Assembly: GCF_030272695.1 (NCBI RefSeq)
Contig: NZ_JARFYN010000011.1
Coordinates: 62,001-126,000, forward strand
Source of the DNA: Martinezella calliandrae
GTDB taxonomy: Bacteria; Pseudomonadota; Alphaproteobacteria; Rhizobiales; Rhizobiaceae
Length of the DNA: 64,000 nucleotides
Direction: 5' to 3'
Shown here: in pieces, positions 27,817 through 36,452 of the stretch
Layout of the letters: every line of letters begins with the position of its first letter
How positions within the stretch are numbered: position 1 is the stretch's first letter
The notes under the pieces: model-generated
What the model was told of the DNA's origin: nothing
Databases searched by the model: none
What the model saw: the letters and a program-made list of their open reading frames with translations, nothing else
Program-made: the position numbers and the translations under genes

Positions 27817-28620
27817 ATGGCTTCGGAAAACGCGGGCCTGACGCTCGCAAACGTCCTCTATGAGAAGAAAGGCAGCACTGCCTATGTCACTGTCAACCGG
27901 CCGAAAGTCCTCAACGCCCTGAATACGCCGACATGGTCGGACTTGCGAAAGGCCTTCGAGGACGCCCGCGACGATGCCGCCATACGCGGCGTCATTCTGA
28001 CAGGTGCCGGCGACAAGGCTTTCATCGCCGGTGCCGACATAAGCGAACTCGCGCAGGTCACGGCCTTCGAGGCTGAGCAGTCCAGCCGCTTTGGCCAGGG
28101 AGTCCTGGATACTATCGAGAGCCTTGGCAAGCCGGTCATCGCCGCCGTGAATGGCTTTGCGCTGGGTGGCGGCTGCGAGACCGCGATGGCGTGCACCATC
28201 AGGATCGCCGTGGAGTCCGCCAGGTTCGGCCAGCCGGAAGTCAAGCTCGGATTGGTCCCCGGCGGTGGCGGCACGCAACGTCTGCCGCGGCTGGTCGGCA
28301 AGGGGAGGGCGCTTCATCTTATCCTCTCTGGCGAGATGATCACTGCACAGGAAGCGTATCGGATCGGGCTGGTCAACGAGATCGTTCCGCCTGCCGAGCT
28401 GATCACCCGCGCCGAGGCAATCCTACAGAACATTGCATCAAACGCCCCCATTGCCGTCAAGCTCGCGCTCGAGGCGGCCAATATGGGGATGGAGACAAGC
28501 CAAAACGAAGGGCTGCTGCTCGAGGCCTCCTATTTCGGGCTCTGCGCCGCAACCGAGGACAAGAAGGAGGGCACGACCGCCTTCCTCGAAAAGCGCCTGC
28601 CGCAGTTCCGCGGACGGTGA
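27817..28620 (+). CDS. Enoyl-CoA hydratase (crotonase family), both catalytic glutamates present
   Basis: 267 residues from ATG 27817 with CAGGAG upstream. Oxyanion-hole segments are AFIAGADISEL and GFALGGGCETAMACTIRI. Both hydratase glutamates are there: the one in GGGCE and the one in FGQPEVKLGLVPGGGGTQRL. It should hydrate a 2-enoyl-CoA to the 3-hydroxyacyl-CoA, the step after the dehydrogenase. It lies 69 bp downstream of the dehydrogenase in the same direction. Confidence 0.92.
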   Translation: MASENAGLTLANVLYEKKGSTAYVTVNRPKVLNALNTPTWSDLRKAFEDARDDAAIRGVILTGAGDKAFIAGADISELAQVTAFEAEQSSRFGQGVLDTIESLGKPVIAAVNGFALGGGCETAMACTIRIAVESARFGQPEVKLGLVPGGGGTQRLPRLVGKGRALHLILSGEMITAQEAYRIGLVNEIVPPAELITRAEAILQNIASNAPIAVKLALEAANMGMETSQNEGLLLEASYFGLCAATEDKKEGTTAFLEKRLPQFRGR

Positions 28621-28659
28621 AAAACCCGACGCATACGGCAATTCAGAAAGGATGCCCCC

Positions 28660-29886
28660 ATGGCAAGCGACAACATTTTCTCCGGACTAAAGGTGGTTGA
28701 CCTGGCGAGCTTCATCGCCGGTCCAGGTGCAGCGGTGATCCTGTCCGACTTCGGCGCCGATGTCATCAAGGTTGAGCCGCCCACCGGCGACACTTGGCGT
28801 ATCGGATACAAGGTCCCGCCGCAGCCTCGCGCCAAGGACAATTATCCATGGCATCTCAACAATCGCAACAAGCGCGGATTGGCGCTCGATCTGAAATCGC
28901 CCGAGGCGAGCCAGGTCCTGCGGCGGCTGGTCGAGTGGGCAGACGTGGTGATCGTGAATACGCCGCACCCCGCGCGCGAAAAACTAAAGCTCGGCTATGA
29001 GGATGTCTCCCCGTGGAATCCGCGCCTGATCTATGCCGACGTCACCGGCTATGGCGACAATGGACCCGACGCGCAGATTCCGGGGTTTGATATCACCGCC
29101 TATTGGGCAAGAAGCGGGCTCTTGTCGATGACGCGCGATGCCGGCGCCCCGCCGACGCTGCCGGTTGCCGGCAGCGGCGATCATTCAACGGCAGTCAGCC
29201 TCTATTCCGCGATCGTTACCGCGCTCTATCGACGGGAAAAGACCGGAAAAGGTTCGTATGTCACGACATCCCTGCTTGCCTCCGGTGTCTGGGCCTGCGC
29301 GGTCTATAACCAGGCGGCGCTCGCGGACGCGACTTTCTATCCGCTGCACGATCGCGCCAATCCGCCCAACGCCACCCTCAACGTCTATCGTGCCCAGGAC
29401 GATGTCTGGTTCTTGATAGTGCTGACGCCCGACAAATGGCCGGCGTTCGCCAACGGGATTGGCCGCCCGGACCTAATATCCGACGCCCGATTTGCCGATC
29501 CGGCCAAGCAGGCGGCGAATTCCGTCCAGTTGACGGCTATCCTGGACGAAACATTCGCCGCACGGCCAATGGCCCATTGGCACGATCTTTTCGAGAAGGG
29601 TCATCTTACCTTCGGCGTCGTGCATTCCCCCGCAGAGGTGGCCAAGGATCCGCAGCTCAAGGCGAACGATATCGTCGTGCCGCTCGAAGGCGCCGGCGGC
29701 CATCTCGATTTCACGGTTAGCAGTCCCCTCAACATTCACGGTGTTGCCAAGGTACCGGCGCGACGCGCTCCGGAGCTTGGCGAGCACAGCGAGGAAATCC
29801 TCCATCAACTCGGCTTCGGGCCGAAGGAGATTGAAGGGTTGCACGCCAGCGGCACCATTCCGAATGCCCGAGGACACGCCGCATAG
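28660..29886 (+). CDS. Type III CoA-transferase (CaiB/BaiF family)
   Basis: 408 residues starting MASDNIFSGLKVVDLASFIA. The family's N-terminal motif (GLKVVDLASFIAGPGAAVILSDFGADVIKVEPP in continuous form) binds CoA, and aspartate 174 in PVAGSGDHSTAVSLYSAIV is the expected catalytic residue that carries the acyl anhydride. It would move CoA between two carboxylic acids, for instance loading the substrate at the expense of a product CoA ester. It stands 39 bp after the hydratase. The ligase at the end of the set offers a second, ATP-dependent way of activation. Confidence 0.92.
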   Translation: MASDNIFSGLKVVDLASFIAGPGAAVILSDFGADVIKVEPPTGDTWRIGYKVPPQPRAKDNYPWHLNNRNKRGLALDLKSPEASQVLRRLVEWADVVIVNTPHPAREKLKLGYEDVSPWNPRLIYADVTGYGDNGPDAQIPGFDITAYWARSGLLSMTRDAGAPPTLPVAGSGDHSTAVSLYSAIVTALYRREKTGKGSYVTTSLLASGVWACAVYNQAALADATFYPLHDRANPPNATLNVYRAQDDVWFLIVLTPDKWPAFANGIGRPDLISDARFADPAKQAANSVQLTAILDETFAARPMAHWHDLFEKGHLTFGVVHSPAEVAKDPQLKANDIVVPLEGAGGHLDFTVSSPLNIHGVAKVPARRAPELGEHSEEILHQLGFGPKEIEGLHASGTIPNARGHAA

Positions 29887-29938
29887 AGGGAGCCACTAGA
29901 GCCCCTTAATCTTACCCCCATTGCTGGGGAACGGAGAG

Positions 29939-30733
29939 ATGAAGACGATGGACGATATAGTTGTCGAACATTCCGAAGGCGTGCTTCGTGTTGAACTGAA
30001 CCGCCCGGAAAAGATGAATGCGATGACGTCGAGCATGTATGTGAAGCTCGCGGACATCTTTAATCAGGCGGCCGAGGATGAGAGCGTCCGCGTCGTGCTC
30101 TGGCACGGCGCCGGCGAAGCCTTTGCCGCGGGCAATGATGTGAAGGACTTTCTACAGAATCCTCCTGGCGCGGGAGAATCTCCGCAGGCCCGCCTCATGA
30201 ATGCGCTGGTGGATTTCGAAAAGCCCTTGATCGCAGCGGTTCACGGAGTCGCGATCGGAGGTGGAACCACAATGCTGTTGCATTGCGACTTTGTCTACGC
30301 GGCAGAAAAAACCAGGTTCCAGATGCCCTTCGTCAATATCGGCGTGGTGCCTGAGTTTGGGTCGTCATGCCTTCTGCCGCAGGCGATCGGGCACCTTCGC
30401 GCCTCTGACTTGATCCTGCTGGGATCGTCGTTCGACGCCGGACGGGCTCACGAATTGGGATTGGTCACCGAAGTCGTACCCCATGAAACCCTGCTCGCGG
30501 TGGCAACTGAGACGGCAAGGCATCTGGCAGCCAAGCCGGCTGGGGCGCTGCAAGCCTCCAAGCGGCTTCTGAAGCAGCCGTTTGTCGAGCACATCAGGAC
30601 GGCAATGAAGGCCGAGAATGAGGCATTCAGCGTCCAGGTCCGTTCGGACGAGGCGAAGGAAGCACTGACCGCCTTCCTGGAAAAGCGCCCGGCTGATTTC
30701 ACCAAAACCAGAAGAATCGCAGCGGCCAAGTAG
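29939..30733 (+). CDS. Crotonase-family protein, isomerase-like
   Basis: 264 residues from ATG 29939 after ACGGAGAG. The oxyanion segments AFAAGNDVKDFLQNPPG and GVAIGGGTTMLLHCDFVYAA are conserved, but the two hydratase glutamates are replaced (GGGTT, and FQMPFVNIGVVPEFGSSCLL). The glutamate in VVPEFGSS corresponds to the base used by delta3-delta2 enoyl-CoA isomerases, so a double-bond isomerase or another carbanion reaction is more likely than hydration. Two crotonases of different type in one set imply that the substrate has a double bond in a non-standard place or a modified skeleton. Confidence 0.85.
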   Translation: MKTMDDIVVEHSEGVLRVELNRPEKMNAMTSSMYVKLADIFNQAAEDESVRVVLWHGAGEAFAAGNDVKDFLQNPPGAGESPQARLMNALVDFEKPLIAAVHGVAIGGGTTMLLHCDFVYAAEKTRFQMPFVNIGVVPEFGSSCLLPQAIGHLRASDLILLGSSFDAGRAHELGLVTEVVPHETLLAVATETARHLAAKPAGALQASKRLLKQPFVEHIRTAMKAENEAFSVQVRSDEAKEALTAFLEKRPADFTKTRRIAAAK

Positions 30734-30811
30734 CAGGCCGCCGCCGGGTGACATCGGCGATGTCGCTGGAGCAGAGACACATTGAGACCTGATCTCAGAA
30801 AGGAAAAAGCT

Positions 30812-31747
30812 ATGACTGACGATGTCGCGACGAAGTCTAAACCAGTATCCGGCCAAAAGGGCGCGGTCGGGCGGCTGTTCGTGCTCGAACTGAGCGGAGG
30901 GCGTATCCATTCGATGAAACCGGACGGCTCCGATAAGAAGGTGATTGCCAACGGCTGCCATCTTCCTGATGGCGTCGTGGTCGATGTCGAAGCCGGCCAT
31001 ATCTACTGGACCAATATGGGCGTGCCCAACCTCAACGACGGCACCATCGAGCGGGCCGACCTCGACGGCGGCAATCGCAAGTTCATTGTTCCTCAGGGCA
31101 TCACGCACACGCCAAAGCAGATTCATCTGGAGAAGCGCAGCGGCAAGCTTTATTGGTGCGACCGCGAGGGCATGCGGGTGATGCGCGCAAATCTCGACGG
31201 CACGAATATCGAGACGCTGGTCAAGACTGGCGAAGGCGAAGATGACAGCCGCGACGCGACGAAGTGGTGCGTCGGGATTACCGTCGATCCCAAGCGCGGG
31301 CAGATCTACTGGACGCAGAAGGGGCCCGATAATGCCAGCCTAGGCCGCATCTTTCGAGCTGGCATTGACGTACCCAAAGGCGAGAACGCCGCCAGCCGAA
31401 CCGACATCGAAACATGGTTGGACGGGCTGCCAGAACCGATCGACCTCGAACTCGATCTGGAAAGCCGGGTCCTTTATTGGACCGATCGCGGCAACCCTCC
31501 GCTCGGCAATACCGTCAACCGTGCCTCGGTCGATGCGCCGGGACACGAACCCGAGATCATCGCCGGCGACCTGATGGAAGGCATCGGCATCGCGCTGGAC
31601 GTGCCCGGCAATCGGATGTTTGTGACCGACCTCGGCGGCTCCGTCTATACCGCAAAGCTCGACGGCTCCGAAATGCGTCCATTTCTCTTCGCCCAAGGCA
31701 ATCTGTCGGGCGTCGCATACGTCGAAATCCCTTCAAAGGAGAAATAA
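30812..31747 (+). CDS. YWTD/LDLR class-B-like beta-propeller protein
   Basis: 311 residues from ATG 30812 (AAAGGAAAAAGCT upstream). Repeats of about 45-55 residues end in IYWTNMGVPNLNDG, LYWCDREGMRVMRA, IYWTQKGPDNASLG, LYWTDRGNPPLGNT and MFVTDLGG, characteristic of six-bladed YWTD propellers. No signal peptide is visible, so it is cytoplasmic. No hydrolase residues of the SMP-30 lactonase type stand out. Its place directly before the 3-hydroxyacyl-CoA dehydrogenase (2-bp gap) means tight co-expression. It could be a lactonase-like enzyme, a ligand sensor, or a scaffold for the pathway enzymes; I cannot tell. Confidence 0.8.
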   Translation: MTDDVATKSKPVSGQKGAVGRLFVLELSGGRIHSMKPDGSDKKVIANGCHLPDGVVVDVEAGHIYWTNMGVPNLNDGTIERADLDGGNRKFIVPQGITHTPKQIHLEKRSGKLYWCDREGMRVMRANLDGTNIETLVKTGEGEDDSRDATKWCVGITVDPKRGQIYWTQKGPDNASLGRIFRAGIDVPKGENAASRTDIETWLDGLPEPIDLELDLESRVLYWTDRGNPPLGNTVNRASVDAPGHEPEIIAGDLMEGIGIALDVPGNRMFVTDLGGSVYTAKLDGSEMRPFLFAQGNLSGVAYVEIPSKEK

Positions 31748-31749
31748 CC

Positions 31750-32700
31750 ATGGCTGGCAACAAGCCGATCACTCAGATCACAATCATCGGTACGGGCGTC
31801 ATCGGCGCGAGCTGGGCGGCGCTTTTCCTGGCCAAGGGCCTCGATGTCGTGGCGACGGACATAGCTCCCGGTGCCGAAGCCTCGTTGAGGGATTTTGTTC
31901 ACGCGGTTTGGCCCGCGCTCGAAAGGTTGGGCCTGGCGCCCGGGGCGTCGCCGATGCGGCTGATCTTCACGGCGGATTTGGCCAAGGCCGTGAAGGGCGC
32001 CGATCTGGTGCAGGAAAATGGACCCGAGCGCATCGACTTCAAGAAGAAGCTCTACGCTCAACTCGATGAATTGCTACCCTTCGAGACGATCATCGCGTCG
32101 AGCTCGTCCGGTCTGACTATGAGCGAGATCCAGTCCGCTTGCCCGTTCCATCCCGAGCGCTGCGTCATCGCCCATCCTTTCAATCCGCCGCATCTGGTTC
32201 CGCTCGTCGAAATCGTCGGCGGGGCGAAGACGTCCGAGGCGACGATCCAGCGCACTGCCGAATTTTATGCCTCTCTGGGCAAAAAGACCGTGCGCCTTCA
32301 CAAGGAAGTGCCCGGACATGTCGCCAACCGGCTGCAAGCGGCGCTCGCTCGCGAGGTGTATCACCTGGTCGGCGAGGGCGTGGTCAGCGTTGCCGACGTC
32401 GACACAGCGGTCTGCTGGGGCCCCGGATTGCGCTGGGGCATCATGGGTCAGGTCCTGCTCAATCATCTCGGTGGTGGCCAGGGCGGTATGGAGCATTTCC
32501 TGCATCAGTTCACCGGGCCGATGACCGCCTGGTGGAAGGTTCTCGGCACACCGGAATTGACGCCGGAGTTGCAGCAGAAGCTGATCGACGGCGTTCATGC
32601 AGAGGTGGGCTCGCGCTCGATCAACGACCTGGCCGCGGAGCGCGACGAGGTCCTGCTCGGGCTCATCGAATTGCGTGCCAAGGCCGAAGCAAGGGCTTAG
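31750..32700 (+). CDS. 3-hydroxyacyl-CoA dehydrogenase family protein (L-carnitine-dehydrogenase-like)
   Basis: 316 residues from ATG 31750. The NAD fold begins ITIIGTGVIGASWAALFLAK (GxGxxG), the catalytic histidine is in VIAHPFNPPHLVPLVEI, and the C-terminal domain has GPGLRWGIMGQVLLNHLGGG. The last block resembles carnitine 3-dehydrogenases and 3-hydroxyacyl-CoA dehydrogenases that act on small polar substrates. It should oxidise the 3-hydroxyl to a 3-keto group, setting up thiolysis or decarboxylation. No thiolase is present in the set, which makes the two decarboxylase-like genes downstream interesting. Confidence 0.88.
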   Translation: MAGNKPITQITIIGTGVIGASWAALFLAKGLDVVATDIAPGAEASLRDFVHAVWPALERLGLAPGASPMRLIFTADLAKAVKGADLVQENGPERIDFKKKLYAQLDELLPFETIIASSSSGLTMSEIQSACPFHPERCVIAHPFNPPHLVPLVEIVGGAKTSEATIQRTAEFYASLGKKTVRLHKEVPGHVANRLQAALAREVYHLVGEGVVSVADVDTAVCWGPGLRWGIMGQVLLNHLGGGQGGMEHFLHQFTGPMTAWWKVLGTPELTPELQQKLIDGVHAEVGSRSINDLAAERDEVLLGLIELRAKAEARA

Positions 32701-32736
32701 CCGAAATCGGTTGAACATTTCTCCAAGGATGTCGTG

Positions 32737-34389
32737 ATGACCGGAAAATCCATGCACGTCGCCAGTTCCGCCTACCAATATCCGCTGCTGATAAAGCAGC
32801 TGTGGCATACGACCCTGATGCAGGCGCCCGATCAGGAGATCGTCTATCGCGACATCCGGCGTCTCACCTATCGTCGGCTGCGCGAGCGCGTCGGGCGGCT
32901 GGCGTCCGGCCTCGCCAGCCTCGGAGTGGGCGCCGGCGATACCGTCGGCGTGCTCGACTGGGACAGCAACCGCTTCCTGGAGGCTTACTTTGCCGTTCCG
33001 ATGATGGGTGCCGTCCTGCAGACGGTCAACGTGCGTCTGTCGCCAGAACAGATCGCCTATACGATCAATCACGGCGGCGCGTCGGTGCTGCTCGTCAACG
33101 ATGATTTCGTGCCAATGCTGGAAGGCATCACTAAGCAGTTGCCCAGGGTAAAACTGTTGATCCTGATGTCGGACCGGGTGCCGCCCCAGACCGGCGGGCT
33201 GACACTCGCCGGCGAATACGAGGATCTGCTCGCCGGCGCGTCAACCGGCCATGATTTCCCGGACTTCGACGAGAACACGATTGCCACCACGTTCTACACG
33301 ACCGGGACATCGGGTCCGCCGAAGGGCGTCTCCTTCAGTCATCGACAATTGGTTCTACATTCGCTGGCCGAGATGGCTTTTCTCGGCGCTGCCGCGAAGC
33401 AAGGTCGGTTCTGCCGCGACGATGTCTACATGCCGATCACCCCGATGTTTCATGCGCATGCCTGGGGGCTTCCATGGACGGCGACGCTCGCCGGCGTCAA
33501 GCAGGTGTATCCGGGTCGTTATGATCCCGCTTTTCTCCTCAAGCTGATCAAAACCGAAGGCGTAACCTTCACCCATTGCGTCCCCACGCTCCTGCAAAGG
33601 CTGCTTGGTGCGGCGACGGCGGCCAACACCGATCTCTCCGGATTGAAAATGGTGATCGGGGGCTCGGAACTGCCGACGGCGCTCGCTAGGCAGGCGCTTG
33701 CACTGGGCGTCGACGTCTTTGCCGGCTATGGGATGTCGGAGAGCGCTCCGCTACTCTGTCTGGCGCAGGTGAGATCCACGGACCTGACAGGCGACTCCGA
33801 AAAACAGACAAGTATCCGAACCAAAGCCGGTCTCGCGGCGCCGCTGGTGGATCTCCGCTTGGTCGACGCGAATCTGAGCGAGGTACCCGCTGACGGCAAG
33901 AGTAGAGGCGAGATCGTCGTACGAGCGCCGTGGCTGACGCAAGGCTATGTCGACAACGCCGAAGCGTCCGAGCGGTTGTGGGCTGGCGGCTACATGCATA
34001 CCGACGACATCGGCGTCGTCGAGCCGGACGGCTACCTGCGCATCGTCGATCGCATCAAGGATGTCATCAAGACCGGCGGTGAATGGGTGTCGTCGTTGCA
34101 GATCGAAGACCTGCTGTCGCAATGCCAGAGCGTATCGGAAGCCGCCGTCATCGGCGTCAAGGACGACCAATGGGGCGAACGGCCGCTGGCGCTCGTTGTC
34201 AGGGACCGCCGGACCGGCGCCGATGTTACCGACGCGCAATTGAAGGCGCATCTCAAAGCCTTCGCCGATGCCGGAGTGATTTCGAAATACGGGATCCCGG
34301 ACAAGATCCTGTTCGTTGAATCACTTCCGAAGACAAGCGTCGGCAAGTTCGACAAGAAGCAGCTCAGGGAAGAATACGAAAAAATTTAG
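32737..34389 (+). CDS. Acyl-CoA ligase (AMP-forming, medium/long-chain type)
   Basis: 550 residues. The adenylate-forming motifs are TTGTSGPPKGVSFSHRQ from residue 188, AGYGMSESAPLL, MHTDDIGVVEPDGYLRIVDR and the C-terminal catalytic lysine 537 in LPKTSVGKFDKKQLREEY. The sequence resembles FadD3/AlkK-type ligases. It should activate the pathway's carboxylic acid with ATP and CoA. ATG 32737 is preceded by AAGGAT; the GTG at 32734 is also possible. It ends the seven-gene set. Confidence 0.92.
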   Translation: MTGKSMHVASSAYQYPLLIKQLWHTTLMQAPDQEIVYRDIRRLTYRRLRERVGRLASGLASLGVGAGDTVGVLDWDSNRFLEAYFAVPMMGAVLQTVNVRLSPEQIAYTINHGGASVLLVNDDFVPMLEGITKQLPRVKLLILMSDRVPPQTGGLTLAGEYEDLLAGASTGHDFPDFDENTIATTFYTTGTSGPPKGVSFSHRQLVLHSLAEMAFLGAAAKQGRFCRDDVYMPITPMFHAHAWGLPWTATLAGVKQVYPGRYDPAFLLKLIKTEGVTFTHCVPTLLQRLLGAATAANTDLSGLKMVIGGSELPTALARQALALGVDVFAGYGMSESAPLLCLAQVRSTDLTGDSEKQTSIRTKAGLAAPLVDLRLVDANLSEVPADGKSRGEIVVRAPWLTQGYVDNAEASERLWAGGYMHTDDIGVVEPDGYLRIVDRIKDVIKTGGEWVSSLQIEDLLSQCQSVSEAAVIGVKDDQWGERPLALVVRDRRTGADVTDAQLKAHLKAFADAGVISKYGIPDKILFVESLPKTSVGKFDKKQLREEYEKI

Positions 34390-34522
34390 CCAGTTATGCA
34401 ATTTCCGGCCCAAGCTCGCACGAGGTAAACTGTAGCATATCCGTACAAGCAGGCGGACGCTTTTCACTCTAACCTTTCGCGCGATATCGGCCTAGATGGC
34501 TGCCTGCCGCGAGGACCTTGAA

Positions 34523-35311
34523 ATGTTGAAAGGTTTTGTAGTCCCGCGGTCGCCTTTGGGGGCCGCTGCCCTGACGCCGCCGCCGCCGTGGCATTTTGCC
34601 GGTGACGTTCTGGCCGTGGAATACTGGAGTGACCCGGATCTGTCGACCGATGTTCTTCCTGAGGGAATCGAGCCGGATGCGAAGACCAAAGGCCATTCCG
34701 TGGCGATCTTCATGGACTACCAGTTCACAGCCCGGAACGAGGAACATCTCGATCCGGGCCGCTACCAGAGCCGCGGCTTCCTCGTTCTCCTGGATGCTAT
34801 ATGGCAAGGGGCACCCGTTGCCTGGTGCCCCTATGCCTATGTCGACAATGATGCGGCACTGATACGCGGCTGGGTCTGCGGCTATCCGGAGAAACTCGGT
34901 TCCGTCCACCAGACCCGTACGTTTGCCGCCTCCCCGCCGCTCGCCAACAACAGCAGGTTTGCTGCGTGCGTTTCCGCCCATGGGCAGTTGTTGGCGCAGG
35001 CACATATCACCTTGCGGGAAAGATCGGATGATCTTGCCGGCCTTTTGGATCGCCCGATCGTGACGCGACGCTACTTTCCGCGGTTTTCGGCGGGCGGGCG
35101 CCAAACGTCCGCTGTCGATGAGCTCGTTCGCCCTATTTCGGAAAATATGGTGTTCACAAATATCTGGATCGGCGAAGGCGCTCTCGCTTTTCCCGAGACG
35201 CTTGGCGAAGAGCTCGACATTCTTGCGCCAATCAAGGTTGGGCGTGGCGTTCGGTGTTCGTTTTCGTATTCAATCGCGGATTGCGCGATCTTGTCGGACT
35301 TGACCGTCTAG
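34523..35311 (+). CDS. Acetoacetate-decarboxylase-like protein 1
   Basis: 262 residues of the ADC fold. WCPYAYVDNDAALIRGWVCG with YPEKLGSVHQT places lysine 124 where acetoacetate decarboxylase has its Schiff-base lysine. Start ATG 34523 (AGGA upstream) gives MLKGFVVPRSPLGAAALTPP, the same N-terminus as the paralogue 1 kb downstream. ADC-fold proteins decarboxylate beta-keto acids, but some have become aldolases, dehydratases or cyclases. Being 133 bp after the ligase in the same direction, it may belong to the same regulon and act on the 3-keto product after CoA removal. Confidence 0.85.
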   Translation: MLKGFVVPRSPLGAAALTPPPPWHFAGDVLAVEYWSDPDLSTDVLPEGIEPDAKTKGHSVAIFMDYQFTARNEEHLDPGRYQSRGFLVLLDAIWQGAPVAWCPYAYVDNDAALIRGWVCGYPEKLGSVHQTRTFAASPPLANNSRFAACVSAHGQLLAQAHITLRERSDDLAGLLDRPIVTRRYFPRFSAGGRQTSAVDELVRPISENMVFTNIWIGEGALAFPETLGEELDILAPIKVGRGVRCSFSYSIADCAILSDLTV

Positions 35312-35484
35312 CAGCGTTCGTTGCTTGGAGTTGAGAAATAGTCGCGGCAATTACATGCAATGTCGCGTCATGGTCAGTTCCTCTGATCTGCCAAAAACGA
35401 CCAACCCGACGCGGGCCAATCAAATCCAAGCGCGGCCGGTCCCGGTCAGCTCGCAAAGCAGTTTGAAGTTTAATGGAGACGAAA

Positions 35485-36285
35485 ATGCTCAAGGGCTTTA
35501 CCCTTCCGAAGTCGCCATTCGGTCAGGCGGCCTTAACTCCGCCGCCGCCCTGGCACTATTCCGGCGATGCGATGGGGGTGGAATTCTGGGCCGATCCGGG
35601 CGCCGTAGCCGCAACCCTGCCGCCCGGGCTCTCTCCCGATTCGAAGTCGAACGGCCGCGCGGTGATGATGTTCCTGGAATGGCAGTTCACGGCGCAGGAT
35701 GACGAATATCTCGACCCCGCCCGCTATCAGTATCGCGAGGCTTTCGTGCTGCTCGACGCCATGTATCGGGATATGCCGGTGAGATGGTGTCCCTATGTCT
35801 TTGTCGACAACGACGCCGCCCTGGCGCGAGGCTGGACCCAGGGGTTTCCGAGGAAGATGGGCAGCATTTTCCAAACACGGACCTATGCGGCCGCGAGCCC
35901 CGCGGCTGCACCGTTGATGCCCGGCGCTAGGTTTGGGGCCAGCCTTTCGGCGCACGGGCAGCGCCTGGCAGAGGCCCGCATCACCCTGCGGAAGCCCGCC
36001 GAAGACAGATTGTCGCTTTTCGGTCGCCCTACCGTCTTGCTGCGATACTTCCCGCGCCTGGCAGCCGGTTATCGGGACAGGCCAGCCGTCAACGAGCTGA
36101 CGATGTTGATCACCGACAACCCAACCGTTGCCGAGGCATGGATCGGTGACGGTGAATTGAATCTTCCAGAGGCGCGAGGCGAGGAGTTGCATGTTCTCGC
36201 GCCGGTCGCGATCGAATCGGGATTTCGCTGTTCTCTGTCCTACTCGGTCACCGACCTCAGGATACTCGAAGATCATTCGGCTTGA
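35485..36285 (+). CDS. Acetoacetate-decarboxylase-like protein 2
   Basis: 266 residues, about half identical by eye to protein 1, starting MLKGFTLPKSPFGQAALTPP at ATG 35485 after GGAGA. The lysine region reads DNDAALARGWTQGFPRKMGS, lysine 124. Conserved LSAHGQRLAEARITLRKPAE and the end SGFRCSLSYSVTDLRIL match the paralogue. Tandem duplication suggests two related substrates or a heteromeric complex. The 173-bp gap before it holds no other gene. Confidence 0.85.
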   Translation: MLKGFTLPKSPFGQAALTPPPPWHYSGDAMGVEFWADPGAVAATLPPGLSPDSKSNGRAVMMFLEWQFTAQDDEYLDPARYQYREAFVLLDAMYRDMPVRWCPYVFVDNDAALARGWTQGFPRKMGSIFQTRTYAAASPAAAPLMPGARFGASLSAHGQRLAEARITLRKPAEDRLSLFGRPTVLLRYFPRLAAGYRDRPAVNELTMLITDNPTVAEAWIGDGELNLPEARGEELHVLAPVAIESGFRCSLSYSVTDLRILEDHSA

Positions 36286-36452
36286 GGCCGGTGGAGTGGC
36301 CGTTCTGCCCGCGTTCTCGGCTTAAATCTTTGCGTACTCAACAACGCCGGGACTGAGCGATTAACACTTCAGAACACCTCTTAACAAGCCAGACCGGGTC
36401 TTTCAGAGCATCCTCCCCGACATCCGGATTCCGGTATTCGTCGAGGTGCGAT

